Shown here piece after piece: positions 1 to 11,784 of a DNA stretch of 64,000 nt. The DNA is taken from positions 28,830,001 through 28,894,000 of the forward strand of contig OZ316892.1 of assembly GCA_973895155.1 (NCBI GenBank). Reading direction: 5' to 3'. Numbering within the stretch: the stretch's first letter is position 1; every line of letters starts with the position of its first letter. Source of the stretch: Marsupella aquatica. Its lineage: Eukaryota; Marchantiophyta. The translations under genes were made by a program, and so were the position numbers. A model generated the notes under the pieces. The model was not told the DNA's origin. It saw only the letters and a list, made by a program, of their open reading frames with translations, and did not search any database.

Positions 1-597
1 TACACCCAAATGACTGCCGAGATCGTAGTTAACATACGTAGTTTTGGGCTGGTGCATTGGCTACCGGCTAGCATCAGTTTGGCCAAACTAAGAGAAGGAA
101 GATCGATAGGATCCCTAAATGGTCGAAAGTGAACAAGAGGCGGGCGTGGGCCATCATTTGTCTGTTTGTCAAGTTTTGATTTGAGTTCATGCAGACAAGA
201 AGCAACACTTTCTTTATATAGATTATTAATTGGTTTAATATAGTTTTTCAAGAATCTGTGCAGGGGTTGCATTGAGGATTTGAATGTGCTCAAGGGAATG
301 TTAGTTCAAACTGGATCGCAAGATAGTTGGTGATGGCACTAGCTCCATCATTGGACAAGTTGGCAAGTTGCAGCAAACCCGATTGCGAGGATTGAGGAGT
401 CAAATCTTGCAACTACGGGGTACCTCTGCAAGTTGCAACAGAATCCGTTTGAATTCTAGGCTTCAAATTATGTTTTAAGCTTATGTGGTTGTTCGCTGCT
501 ATTTGAGATGACTATCCAAGAAGAATGTTTAGTCTTTTTATGTCATCACAGAGTCTATTGAGTTTGTCATGCAGGAAGTGATATTGAATCCATCAGC
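1..597. other. 5' edge, no gene recognised
   Basis: No open frame or RNA gene is recognisable. The stretch may hold upstream exons or flank of the recombinase relic that starts at about 598, since the first readable piece of that relic lacks the N-terminal part of a full recombinase. Nothing firmer can be said. Confidence 0.3.
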
Positions 598-1794
598 ATG
601 GCAAAAGTGAGTGGTGGAATAGACATTCAGGAAGTTTGTGAGGTCAGTGAGATGGTTGAAGAGCATTTAAGTGACGGAGGGTCTGCAGGTGTTCCTGAGT
701 GGAGTGGGGACAAGAGTGAGTTTTTATTCTTAAAAGACCTTGCTGGCAAGGAGAATCAATACATTGAAGTAAAAATCAACAATCACTCACTTCTTCTTAC
801 GGATGCCAGAAGCGCCTTGCACTTTACTGCATCATTTGAATGGAATTCGTGGAGGGCAGGAACTCTACAAGCTTCACCGAAATGATCTCACAGAGAGGGT
901 TGTTTGTATGCTCCTGGTAAGTTGTTATGTGTTGACATGATCTGATTTGAATCTGTCTCTATGTATCTTTGTCACTATTTGGTGCAGATATCAGGAGCAA
1001 ACCTCTAAAAATAATGCATATTCGTTAAAGAAATATAAGGAGAAGCAATTTTGCAAAACTTACTACAATTATAAGCAGATTTTGTCCTCACAATGAAGAA
1101 ATATCATCATCATAATTATGGAACCTGAAGGGGAGTGCAGCAAACCTGACCTATATATGCAAGCTATTTGTAATCCTGCTGGGAACATGTGGTATAATAA
1201 AGTTCATAAAGTGTCTCGAGACACATCAGGTAAGTGGCTAAAGAATATGTTTATGTTAGTGGGACTACCAGGAGATTTATTTTCAAATCGTAGTGAAAGG
1301 AGTACGCTCATAACTAGGATGGCTACCATGGGCATCCCTGAGATTGGCATGCTGATGACTGGCCATCACACCACTGGAGTTTATTCAAGATACTATTGAA
1401 CTCAAGCTTTGAAAATGGAGGCTGCTACACTCGATCGTATTATGCTAAATCCTGGTTTGGATTATGAAAAGGCATTGGCTCATGTGAGAAAGCAATTTGT
1501 GGCTGAGGAGCTTGTGGGGTCGACTGTGGGACTGAAGCCTCTAATTGATAGACTCAGTAACAAATCTAATCTCCATGTAACTCTGACGAATGGAAGGGAG
1601 GTGAGTCACATTTCTTCCGTGCAGTTTTCATTCTTATTTTCTTGACAGGTTTCAGTGACGGAAGTAATCTGTCATTAACTCGGTCATTAATTTATGGTGG
1701 TTTGTGTTTGCAGCAGTCCACTAAGTCAAGTACTTCCGAGCTATTGGATTTGAGCAATGTATCGGACCAGATTGCTTTTACTACGAAGGTGTAG
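598..1794 (+). pseudogene. Crypton/DUF3504-like tyrosine recombinase relic, intron-containing
   Basis: The pieces read in order like the C-terminal catalytic half of a Crypton/DUF3504 tyrosine recombinase, the enzyme class that cuts and rejoins DNA through an active-site tyrosine. An open segment (598-840) is followed, after a frameshift, by GIRGGQELYKLHRNDL, which fits the box with the first catalytic Arg (codon 848-850). A second block (1118-1396) has WY..., NRSERST (second Arg), TGHHT (His) and the candidate nucleophile in YSRYY. A TGA at 1397-1399 follows at once, and the same frame then runs on to 1600. Plausible introns are 917-987 (GTAAGT...CAG) and 1601-1713 (GTGAGT...CAG); the last exon ends at TAG 1792-1794. 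The frameshift and the stop make it non-functional as read. Family assignment rests on motif spacing only. Introns are unusual for an active mobile recombinase, so a decayed host-domesticated copy is possible. Confidence 0.6.
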
Positions 1795-1799
1795 ATTGG

Positions 1800-2670
1800 G
1801 AAGGCAAAATTGCCAAGAGGGATCCAAATATGTACAAACGAGGAGAGACAAGGTTGGAGAACGTTGAGCGAGAGACACGAGAACCTGCGTGGATTCACAT
1901 TGGAACACCGAATTCTGGGAAGGAAATTCATGAATGCACTGTTGAGCATCAGGCATTATGTATGGGGCTATGAGCCTGGTCCTAGATGTTGGTGTTGGGC
2001 AGACTGTCCGGATCCATTGAAGAGTTTTGGAATTCAGAATAGAAAAGCTTATAGGATGATTTGGACTGAGTGCAACAACAACCCCAGTCTGAACCGGACG
2101 TGGGGGATATCCAGGACAGCGGGGGATTGGAATGGTATATGGAGATCTGGTTTGACTGTGAGAGCTAAGACCTTTCTGTGGAGGGTAATTGCATCTGGTT
2201 TGTTCACTAGAGTGGGGGCGATAAAGATAGGAAAAGGAAGTGGTGAGTGCAAGCTGTGCCCCGGGATTTTAGAATCCATTGCCCATCTCTTCATTGATTG
2301 TGCACATGCACAAAAATGTTGGGCTTTGTGCTGGGTGTTTTGATGGTACACTTGCGGATCACTCGGGTGGTCTGATTGGGATGATCAAGTCTACTATTGG
2401 AAGGAATCCTTGTAAGGTAGTGAAGTTGTTTATGCTCAGATACTTAGGACGTTGTGGAATGGCAGGAACGAGCACATGTTCAAGATAGAGGGAACCAGGA
2501 AGCTGGACCTATGCTTAATGCTATCTGAAGTGGCGGATCATGTCTCAGCGGTGATACTCACCTTACCGGCTTGCAATAAAAGAACGAGGTTACTTAGGGC
2601 CAAGGAGATGATTAATAGGGAAAGGATGCTATGGATTAACCGAAGGGATATCAGGATCACTTCGGGCTAG
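1800..2670 (+). mobile_element. LINE (non-LTR retrotransposon) 3' fragment with zf-RVT domain
   Basis: The open frame 1810-2343 ends in the plant reverse-transcriptase zinc-binding domain (zf-RVT). It shows WNGIWRSGLTVRAKTFLWRV, then the C-x2-C...H-x4-C pattern CKLC...HLFIDC, as in the C-terminal part of plant LINE ORF2. The reading shifts frame around 2344-2450 and resumes at 2452 with the usual tail (MWNGRNEHMFK... to 2670). The reverse transcriptase and endonuclease parts are missing upstream, as expected for a 5'-truncated copy. It directly follows the recombinase relic, so it probably inserted beside or into it. No clear poly(A) tail or target duplication was found. Confidence 0.75.
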
Positions 2671-4670
2671 AAGGCGATTATACCTAATGATGTTGGCTTG
2701 TTGATGATGACTGAGGGTTTTGTCTGTCAATTAGGCACACTGATAGGAAGATGGGCTGCCCCAGGGAGTACTCGGGGGCTAGGGACACTTGCACCATTTG
2801 CTCCTTGGAGAACTTGCGTCCCCTTTTGTGATCCTTTTGATTCTGCTTGTTACCCTTGCCACTGGGCATTTGTGGTTCAAATATATAAAACTAAAATGGT
2901 TTTAAGGAAATATGTACAAGCGAATGTTGTAGCCATGCAAGAGGCAAAAAGTATCTGTGGGGAATAATGACAGGGAATTCTTTCCACAACTACAACATTA
3001 CATTCAAGATTTTGCATCCAGGCATTGACAAGGAGAAATAGAACATAGGATCGACATAGTCAACTTCAATAAATAGTTGACAGATTTTAGTTTATAAGAT
3101 TCTAATAGAAATCCACCTTACTAGTTATTCATTCCATTTTCTTCCAATGGATTCACAACATTTACATTTGTTTAATTGTTTGGATCACTTCACTCCAAGA
3201 TTTTGGAGTATTATATATTTGGTGCTGATAAAAAATGATCCCCTTTCAGTAAATTGAAGAATGTTTTATGAAATGTGTCAAAAGTGTCGAACAGCTCTTT
3301 GCAGTTTCTTGCTGTCTTCTGGAAAGAGTGACCCACAAAAAGAACCCTATGGATGACGACACAATACCCATAAGGACAAAAAGCTCATTTTCAGGTATGA
3401 TCGATGTTCCCTCTTACCACAAAAAGTGGTCATCTCCCAGGGATGACAAATGTTCCACTCTAGCACCAACAGCTGGAAAATTGGATGGAAGTAAGATTCA
3501 AAATCCCAACATAATAAGTTTCCATCCAACCATTTTCCGTAGGAAGATTTATAGGTTTATGTTGCATGATTACATCCATGGATTATGGCTGCCAAGTGTG
3601 TCAGGCCAAGAAGTTCGAGAATGGAGGGCATCAGCAAAAAAGTTTACACATTGGTAGCCAATACACCAACTTGAAACTACATCCCTTAAATGGAATTTAT
3701 TAGGGTATTTATTGAGAAGAATGCACAGCCAGATTTTGATTGGCTCATATGAGCATTCCTTTATTTCTGCAGTACCTAATTAGTAAACATAGAAGTATTT
3801 TAGGCTTTTAACTGTATGAAAGTGTTGTTAACACAACATTATGAGCAACAACAGCACCTATTTTCACTAAAATTAATAAAATAAAAATACCTTGGGCCTC
3901 CAAGTTTGTGAAGGTACTTCAGAACATTATAAGCAATAATGGCACCTCAAGCCGAAGCTCTCAATTTTGGGCACATTACAGCACACAACACCTTACAAAC
4001 ATGACTTTACTACCCCATTGCTAGCTTGGCCAGGGTATCCAAGTCTCATAATTCTTATCCAGCCTTGCACACCTCAAAATTTTAACATCATGCACAAAAA
4101 AAGAGTGTTAACTAAGTGTTAGACTTACTAACCCATGGCCTGATTAGGGCCATATATAGTTGAGTATGTTCTTGTGTATTACAGTCCATAACCCCCTCCA
4201 GGCCACGGGTTACCCTACACATAACAAGTCATATGGGAAAGTATCGCCAAACAAAGCACATCAGGGTATCGCAAAGCTCAACAATGTCAGGACAACATCC
4301 TCCTATAACTCAAGAATCATGGGAATTCCGATGGAAGTTGTAAGAGCTGATCTTTGGCCACCGTAATTAGACCCCATGGGGTCAACACCTAACCAATAAC
4401 CTTAACAAGTTTCCCACAACTTTAAGAATGAATCCAGAAATCCAAAAGTGACAATTTACAACACTCTCTCCACATGGAGAATGAAGCCCAACCCCGGAGA
4501 ACATGACATTTTCATCAATTCAAGGATGGAATAAACCAATCCATCTGTCCATCTATCACAATCTACGACATGAGAGAGCAGGTAAGCCACGGAATTGAAA
4601 GTGGCATAGAGCTCAAGCACCTAGTTCAATTTGTCACAACAAGTTTTCCATAGCAGGTTTTGCATTCCTT
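2671..4670. other. Intergenic, no recognised gene
   Basis: AT-rich DNA with one ATG-initiated frame of 129 codons (3268-3657, +). That frame resembles no family I know and has no visible splice context, so chance is the simplest explanation. The rest shows only short scattered frames. Confidence 0.3.
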
Positions 4671-5698
4671 TGAGGAAGAAAGAGAACAAGAGTATATCTG
4701 CAGAATTTGGTGGCCAAGAGACCTCCTGAAGATTGATGGACTTGCTATAGTTAAGACCTCAACTATTCACAGAAGTGCAGCACATGGGATGCTTCTTCTA
4801 GAGCCTGTCTTGGACTTCAGAGAATGTAAGCCCACCATCCTTTAAGGAAGAACGAGAACAAGAGGAGATCTGCAAAATTTGGGGGCCAAGGACCTCCTGA
4901 AGATTGATGGAGTTGCTGTAGTTAAGACCTCAACTGTTCATAGAAGTGCAACACATGGGACGCTTCTTCTAGAGCCTGTCTTGGACTTCAGAGAATGTAA
5001 GCCCACCATCCTTTGAGGAAGAAAGAGAATAAGAGTATATTTGCAGAATTTTGGGGCCAAGGACCTCCTGAAGATTGATGGACTTGCTGTAGTTAAGACC
5101 TCAACTGTTCATAGAAGTGTAGCACATGGGATGCTTCTTCTAGAGCTTGTCATGGACCTCAAAGAATGTAAGCCCACCATCCTTTGAGGACGAAAGAGAA
5201 CAAGAGGAGATTTGCAGAATTGGGGCCAAGAGACTTCCTAAAGATTGATGGACTTGCTGTAACTAAGACCTCAATTGTTCATAGAAGTGCAGCACATGGG
5301 ATGCTTCTTCTAGAGCTTGTCTTGGACTTCAGAGAATGTCAGCCCACCATCCATTGAGGAAGAAAGAGAACAAGAGGAGATCTGTAGAATTTGGGGGCCA
5401 AGAGACCTCCTAAAGATTGATGGACTTGCTGTAGTTAAGACCTCAATTGTTCATAGAAGTGCAGCACATGGGATGCTTCTTCTAGAGCTTGTCTTGGACT
5501 TCAGAGAATGTAAGCCCACCATCCATTGAGGAAGAAAGAGAACAAGAGGAGATCTGCAGAATTTGGGGGCCAAGAGACCTCCTGAAGATTAATGGAGTTG
5601 CTATAGTTAAGACCTAAGCTGTTCACACAAGTGCAGCACAAGGGATGCTCCTTCTAGAGCTTGTCTTGAACTTCAGAGAATGTAAGCCCAGCCCACCA
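4671..5698 (+). repeat. Six-copy ~171 bp tandem repeat
   Basis: The motif TGAGGAAGAAAGAGAACAAG, or a close variant, recurs at 4671, 4843, 5014, 5185, 5355 and 5527, giving periods of 172, 171, 171, 170 and 172 bp. Each unit also carries ATTGATGGACTTGCTGTAG and CATGGGATGCTTCTTCTAGA. Copies are roughly 90% alike by eye and the last is the most diverged. Short frames of 60-70 codons occur in units 1 and 5, but a stop sits at each unit junction and the period slips in frame, so the array does not read as a repeat protein. The length is nucleosome-like, as in many plant satellites. Confidence 0.9.
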
Positions 5699-5929
5699 CT
5701 AACTCCTGGAAAGATGGGAAAATGGCCAATGGGTCATTGGCAAATAGAATGGAGGGGGTGATTTTAGGGTAGTCTTGTTTACATACATACTAGTTTAGTC
5801 ATAATTATATGTCATTATGGCCACACCAAATATTTGTACATATTCCAGCTTTTGACTCATAGTCCCTCCACTATGTCAATGAAATCTAACATGCATGTAC
5901 TACCTCCCTTAAAAGCATTAAAGCCTACT

Positions 5930-6075
5930 TGGTTCATCTCTTCATGACATAATTTAATTTAATATAAGGTGTAATCCGTGAAACCTCAAGGAAGCGGAGG
6001 CAACAGAAGCCAGTTACAAGGTTTGAACCCAAGACATATGAGTCCCTACTCAACTGAGCTACCACACAGCCATGC
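5930..6075 (-). mobile_element. tRNA-derived SINE-like element
   Basis: On the minus strand TAGCTCAGTTG (6061-6051) matches the RNA polymerase III A box, and GGTTCAAACC (6029-6020) matches the B box about 30 nt further on. That is closer than in a functional tRNA but typical of tRNA-head SINEs. The sequence downstream on that strand (CACGGATTACACC, then an AT-rich run) is not tRNA-like and would be the SINE body. Ends and target duplications were not resolved. A decayed tRNA pseudogene is the alternative. Confidence 0.5.
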
Positions 6076-6081
6076 TTGCTT

Positions 6082-7207
6082 TGATGGCTGAATAGTGAAT
6101 CTACTAAGCATGGTAGTGATAAAGATAACTATGTAAATTATTGTTCATAGTATTCAAATACTTCATCCACATTTACATGCCATTCTAGCCATATCTAATC
6201 TTTGTACTCACATCAATATAGTGAAACCCATTCAAAGACATCTTTGTTCCTTCATGATGCTCAATGAAATCAAACTTTTAATTGCTTTAGCAGATGTAAG
6301 GTCAGGGTCTTCAAAGTGATTATTTCACTTGCAATGACATTAGTTACTTTATAAAAGGCATGTATTAGAGAATATACATGAGAGTATATAACTTTAGCTT
6401 ACCTCCTATGTTCTTGAAACTTTAAAATTATCCAACCCAAAGATATCTATTTTTACTCTCGCATGGTTCCTACAGATTTTAGAATTTGACCACCCTAATA
6501 AAAAGGGTGTTTCTTGCAAATGTACTCAACATGACATTATTCAGTGCAACCAAAAATCACTTCAAATCTTGTAACTTTTCTCCTTGTAATTTTTAGGGCA
6601 TTCTTGTGGAATATTGCACAGTCAAGATTTGGATCAGCTCAATTTGAAAATTCTTATCTACTTTTACTGAAATTAGTAAGAATAACAAATCTTTTAGGCC
6701 TTTAAATGTATTAAGGTCTTGTTACCAGAGCAGTTGTGGTATCAACATTGTGAACATTTTAGGGTGGCTTTACAAGAACTTGGGGGAAGCCATTCCTTTT
6801 TTTTCTATGTGTGAGATGCAATCCTAGTCATTCATATGTGAGAACAGGCCACACTTCACTTTACATAAACTTGAGGGCACAACCAAACAAATTCATTACA
6901 GAACTTAGTCATTTGTCAATGGGACCCTTGTGGGTCCTTTTTTTGTGATGTGTGCATGCTTTTTGTCAAAAAACTTAGACCTCCTGATTAGTGGTCTAAA
7001 AAACTTGAGCAAAGGGCCGCTTCTTTTTCAAGGAATTGCATTTCGTACTTTCATACCTTACACATTATTTTTGGTTCAGGCATTTTAACTTTTGTGCGTG
7101 GAAGTGGTCATCAGCTTTGCTCTGGATGGAGAGACACTGAACTGCCTGCACCACATTGTAAAGCCCCCCTTAGCCCAAGGTGATGGGGACCCACCTTGTG
7201 AACTGGT
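6082..7207. other. Intergenic AT-rich DNA
   Basis: No coding or RNA feature was recognised. Short frames near the right end run into the solo LTR at 7213 and are not genes. Confidence 0.3.
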
Positions 7208-7212
7208 GGCTT

Positions 7213-7539
7213 TGTTGGGAAAACCCCAAAAAAATCAGGACACAATAAACAAGCATGCACACATACCGAGATACATGGTTCACCTTAGTCAAGGCTACAT
7301 CCATGGGAACACAAAGGGGCTTTACTAAGTTTTGACCACCATGGCCACACAAAGCCTTGTAGCTCTCCTCCTAGCACCTAGCTAACTCTCTCAGCAATGA
7401 CCACGACTCTCCAAGAAGAGCTCTCCCAAACCCCTCTATATGCTAGATGCAAGAGTCATGGCTAATCACCATTAACACCCTAATGGAGATTTAGCCTAAG
7501 TAACAAGAAGTTAACCTGAGACTAGAGTTAACCCTAACA
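7213..7539 (-). mobile_element. Solo Ty1/copia LTR with 5 bp TSD
   Basis: The block starts TGTTGGG and ends CCTAACA (TG...CA on the minus strand) and is flanked by GGCTT at 7208-7212 and 7540-7544. Read on the minus strand it is homologous to the 5' LTR of the copia element at 60170-60511. Both share a stretch around GGTTCACCT...AGGCTACATCCATGGGAACACA (plus strand here). No internal region is present, so it is the product of recombination between the two LTRs of a former element. Confidence 0.85.
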
Positions 7540-7861
7540 GGCTTCCCTGTGTTTTGTTTCAGTCCATTTTGTTGGTCTTTGATGCCTATGCAGGTTGCTT
7601 CCCTATTGTTGTCTTGGCCTCATGGCTCCTTTACTTTGGTTGTCCTTTCTTAAAATTTGATGGGTATCCAAAATGGGCCAAAAGAAAACCTAAAAGTTGA
7701 TTGTATGAATTCTCAGTCAACCTGAATAGCTGTCATTATGCTCCGGAAACACAAGGGGAAACACCAGCTAATGGTCCACATTCAGTGTATCTACTGGGTC
7801 AAACCAAGAGGTGCATGAATATCCTAGAGTAGTGTAATTTGTAAGGTTTCCTTTTTTCCAG

Positions 7862-7990
7862 GATGGCAAATGTCACTTTTTTGAAGCAGAAGATGCTACG
7901 AGTATTCCTTGCCTAGTTTTTCCTGGACTAGCTTATGGACCATCAGATCTCCTTAGATTTAAGGATACCTGTTACATTCCTGCTAGTGAG
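7862..7990 (+). other. Orphan exon-like open segment
   Basis: A pyrimidine-rich acceptor (CCTTTTTTCCAG, ending at 7861) precedes 43 in-frame codons that begin DGKCHFFEAEDATSIPC and end DTCYIPASE, followed by a GT donor (GAG|GTTTGT at 7991). The composition looks protein-like, with FPGLAYGPSDLLRFKD in the middle. No partner exon was recognised nearby and I do not know the family. It could be a gene or transposon fragment. Confidence 0.3.
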
Positions 7991-10900
7991 GTTTGTGACT
8001 AGGTGCAACTGGAAGACAAAAAACCTACTAAATTTCTGCCAAAGAGTTTAAGAGAGGTGGAATCTAGAGAATTTTGGCACAAAAAAAAACTGTCTTCAAG
8101 CCACTCGCATCAAAGGTGTGCTTAGAATGCAACCAGGATGTACCAACGGAAAATATTCTTTAATAGTATGTGAGTAAAGTGCTATCCGTCCTGGTTCCAC
8201 AGTCCATGGGAGCAAATTCTTCAACGTCACCGTCCATCAGGGAAATCTAAACGCTATGCAAACTTAAAAATCCTGTCCCATCTTAGTAAATAGAATGATA
8301 CTCAGATGGACCACAATATGTAACTGAGCAGCTCCAATGGACCTCGAAACTTTTGAGCCCCACGAGTGTCACCATTAACTCAAGGAAAAGTACTGTACTA
8401 TCTCAAGCTCCAAACATTGTTTGAAAACTGTTCATGAACGTTGAAACAGTCCATCCCAGCTACTTGTGAGACATCGTGGTCCATTGGAGTCTCTTTTTGA
8501 AACTTATAAGTTATAACTTTAAACTACTAAACGTTATCTATCACACTGCAAAAGAATAAGTTGAGCCCAAAACGGGGATACAAGGTCACACAAGCAAAAC
8601 TGCAAAAGGCCCAATTAAAGGGAGGCCAACAAATAACCCAAACAAGTAAAAAATGAGAAGAATTTCAAACCAGATTTATGAGAATGACGGCGCACCTTAC
8701 AAGCGACAAAACTCATTAGAATTGGCGGCCCGTAACGGCCCCTAAGTGAGAACCTACGCTGTTAACTAATAATTTATTGGAGCCCTACCTTTGCTACAAA
8801 CAACACACCAAGCTACAAATCGTCAAATCTGGTTTGTCCTTTGTTTGGCTGCACGATCCACTGTACTCCCAAACAGTACAAACTACAGTACACTCCGTTG
8901 GCAACAGTCAGTAACTTCCCGATCGTCGGCCACAGTCCCGTTTGGAAAGATGTCAGTATGTAAGCCATTTGATTGGGGTGCGTTCGAGAATCGATGTTAA
9001 ATATTGTAGAGCATCTCCAACTGTTACTACAATTGGGTCTTGATTAAACCACCGGCTAAAATGTAAAAAGTATTATTGTACACACTGGGATTTCAGGCTA
9101 GGCATTTTTGACCATGTTATACTATACGGTGTGAAATACAATTTTCATGTTTTGTCATGATATTTTGTGTTTAATATTTTAATTTTAATGTGCCTTAACA
9201 AAGTGGATCATGTTTTGTCTAATTCAATTTTTGTGTTCGATATTTTGATTTTAATGTGCTTTAACAAGGTGAGTAATTTATATCAATTAGATTTTTGAAT
9301 GAAATTTTCTACCACTTTTAATTTTAGTTAACTTAAAGTATTTTGAATTTATTTTTGTCTACCCCATAAATATTTAATTTTTTCTTTATAATCACTCCTT
9401 ATTAAATTCTATCTTTTCTTTTGAGAGTGACAGAAATGTTTTTGACCAATGTGCATATATGGTGTACTAAATTATCTTTGTGATTAACTTTACAAAATTT
9501 ATGATTTTATTTGAAGTGACTCTCATTATCTAGAAGCAAGTGAAAATCTGTAACATATGTACGCAATTGATTGCACAACTATTCAGTATCTTTGTACTTT
9601 ACTGGTCATTATGTTGTTTTCTTTCGCTTGTATACTTATGATTCTGAATCACTCATTCTTCCTTTAAACATATATTATTTTCTTGGGGTGTATTTTATAT
9701 ATAGTCTTTTTTTATCATAAATAAATTAGATGAATTACATATCACTATAAGACAAAAAATAGGCATGTTCTTGAATAAACATGCTATATTGTCCACACTT
9801 GGATTTCAGGCAAGAAATGTGGTTTATTGGGTTTTACATAGTGTCTAGAAGGACAATAAAAATGATGTTTCCATGGACCACAAAGATGGTCATTGAAAAC
9901 TCCCATGGATTGCACTTTTCAAAATCTGAGTTTAATTGTAATAACTTAATGTTCATACATTCAATATTTTTTAGTTGTGAGGATATGGTAAAGGGGTGAT
10001 AATAGTTTTTTGATCATTTTGGTTGAATTATTCATTGTGTAATGTTAGGGGTAAATTTTTTTAGATGAATTTTTACTGTGTGTTAATATAAAGTATTAGG
10101 GCTACTGTTTTTAATCCCTCCTGCTTTTCTACTTGCCTTACAAGTGTAAAACAATTTTTTTTTTTAATACACCCATCGACCACCAAAGTGTGGGAACATT
10201 GTGTCCCTCATGCTGATTTTATTTTTGAGAAGACAATACACCGTAAACCTTTTATTAAGCTCATCATTACTTTTTCAAGATTATAATCTACAAGAATCGG
10301 CTGAATTTCATTTGACACGACTGTACTTACACTACAATAAACTAAGAAATTGGGTGTTATGAGACCCTATATTTATTCCTCGCCGTAACCAAATCCAGTA
10401 ACCATTATTGAGATGTCTACGATGACGCACGTCTGTCGACGTCACCCGGGAATGATACTAAAATGGTCCAGCACTCCAGAACGATATCTTTTTAGGGGTC
10501 TGCTAAAGGCGGTCGGGGTCCCGGGGGTCCAGGGAGAGAATCATGTCCAGGTGCGTCCCCCCTGGCGGGGCTGGGAACCAGGTCTTTTGCCGGGGTTCGA
10601 CCGGGGCGACCGGGGCGACCCCTGTCCTCTGCTTCGAGCTGTCGAAAGGCCGAACGAAGAAGCCAGAACGAGAGGAGAAAAAGCTATGGAAGCTGCGGCA
10701 ACACCTCCGCCTCCTTCCTTCCTGGCGGGCCAAAGTAAAAGGAGCTGAGGTGGGGGAGCACTCAGCGTCTCAGCGACGGGGTGGTGCATTGACGTGAGCG
10801 AAGGGGAGATTGGGTGCTTTGGTTAGAGATTGATCGATCGGGCGATTCAGTCAGCTCGTCGTTTATCTACTCGCATGCGCTGAGCCTTCATTTGCGTTAC

Positions 10901-11100
10901 TCGTCTGTGCAGATATTGGAGCGGAGAAGTGTCACCAAATTGAGTGAGAGGTGATGACCGGAAACGAAACTCTCTTGTCAATTTCTTCTCATTATTCTAT
11001 GCCCTTCTTCCGCCCCTCTTCCTCGTACTAAGGGCCGTGCATTTCCCCTGGTCCCTTCTCGCCTCTCTTCGTGCTGTTAAAAGCTTTCGGGAGAGTGTAT
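7991..11100. other. Intergenic DNA, AT-rich then GC-rich towards ATP sulfurylase
   Basis: From 9000 to 10400 the DNA is strongly AT-rich and holds a two-copy 66 bp direct repeat (9165-9271). From about 10430 to 10800 it becomes GC-rich, with overlapping frames on both strands that reflect composition rather than genes. This is probably the distal promoter side of ATP sulfurylase. Confidence 0.35.
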
Positions 11101-11784
11101 ATTAGTAAAGTTGTCTCTCTTCTCTCTGTATTTTGAGAGCCCAGAAGCAAATTTCTGTAGGCGGAGCGGAGTCGTCTGGACTGATGCGCATTTGGTTTTG
11201 TGGTTGAGTGGAGAAAGAGAAACTTTTTGCCACTGCTAGTGGCTTGGGAAATGTTTTAGGATAGTTCAGCAGTCGTCGAGACACAACGACAGTCCGCTTT
11301 TTGTTTGTTAACAAGGGGGGATTACTTTCTTGGAGAGGCCGCGATGTGTCGGACACTGGCGTGAGAGTTTTGAGTGGCGCTGGTTGAGAAGGTATTAATC
11401 GGTTTCCAGATTGAAATTTGTCAGGTTGCGGGAGGCTTGTCAGTGGTATCTCTGGCAAGAGGGACCAGTGTCGTATAGATAACCGAGAGATATCCTGCGG
11501 AGTGGTCGGAGAGCCGCTCATTATTTTGAAGAAAAGCCCAATCGAAGCGGAAGAAGCAGCCTAGTGTGTAGGGGGAGCGCAATCGGCGGGGTGTGCTGCT
11601 CGGAGCCGAGAAGGGAGCGATCTCACAATAGTATTTGTGCTCTGTTTTGATACACTCAACTGCCTAGTGACTGAATTGTTTAGGTGAGGAGCAAGGAAAC
11701 GGCGAGTTCGCTTTGCCGTGGAGAAAAGGTTGGGCAAGGACTGAAACTCCGCGAGAAGGTCGGTAATCTTTGTGAGCGATCACG
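11040..11784 (+). promoter_or_regulatory. Probable promoter and 5' UTR of ATP sulfurylase
   Basis: A GTATATTA stretch at about 11097 lies just upstream of a CT-rich patch (TTGTCTCTCTTCTCTCTG, about 11110), a layout common at plant core promoters. The following ~650 bp up to the ATG at 11785 has no conserved coding frame and would be long 5' UTR. The transcription start is inferred. Confidence 0.3.

Noticed and set aside
3268-3657. 129-codon ATG frame as a gene
   Set aside because: No recognised family, no splice or promoter context, AT-rich surroundings; left as an unassigned frame.
4660-5529. The 171 bp array as a gene for a 57-residue repeat protein
   Set aside because: Stops fall at each unit junction (TTTGA/TTTAA) and unit lengths of 170 and 172 shift the frame.
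10590-10606. B-box-like GGTTCGACC in the GC-rich region
   Set aside because: No A box at a suitable distance and no cloverleaf.
10413-10797. Overlapping frames of 76-111 codons on both strands upstream of ATP sulfurylase
   Set aside because: GC-rich composition explains them; no family motif, no splice context, and they conflict with each other.
11102-11521. 139-codon minus-strand frame before ATP sulfurylase
   Set aside because: It lies in the probable 5' UTR, has low-complexity Pro/Ser content and no relatives.
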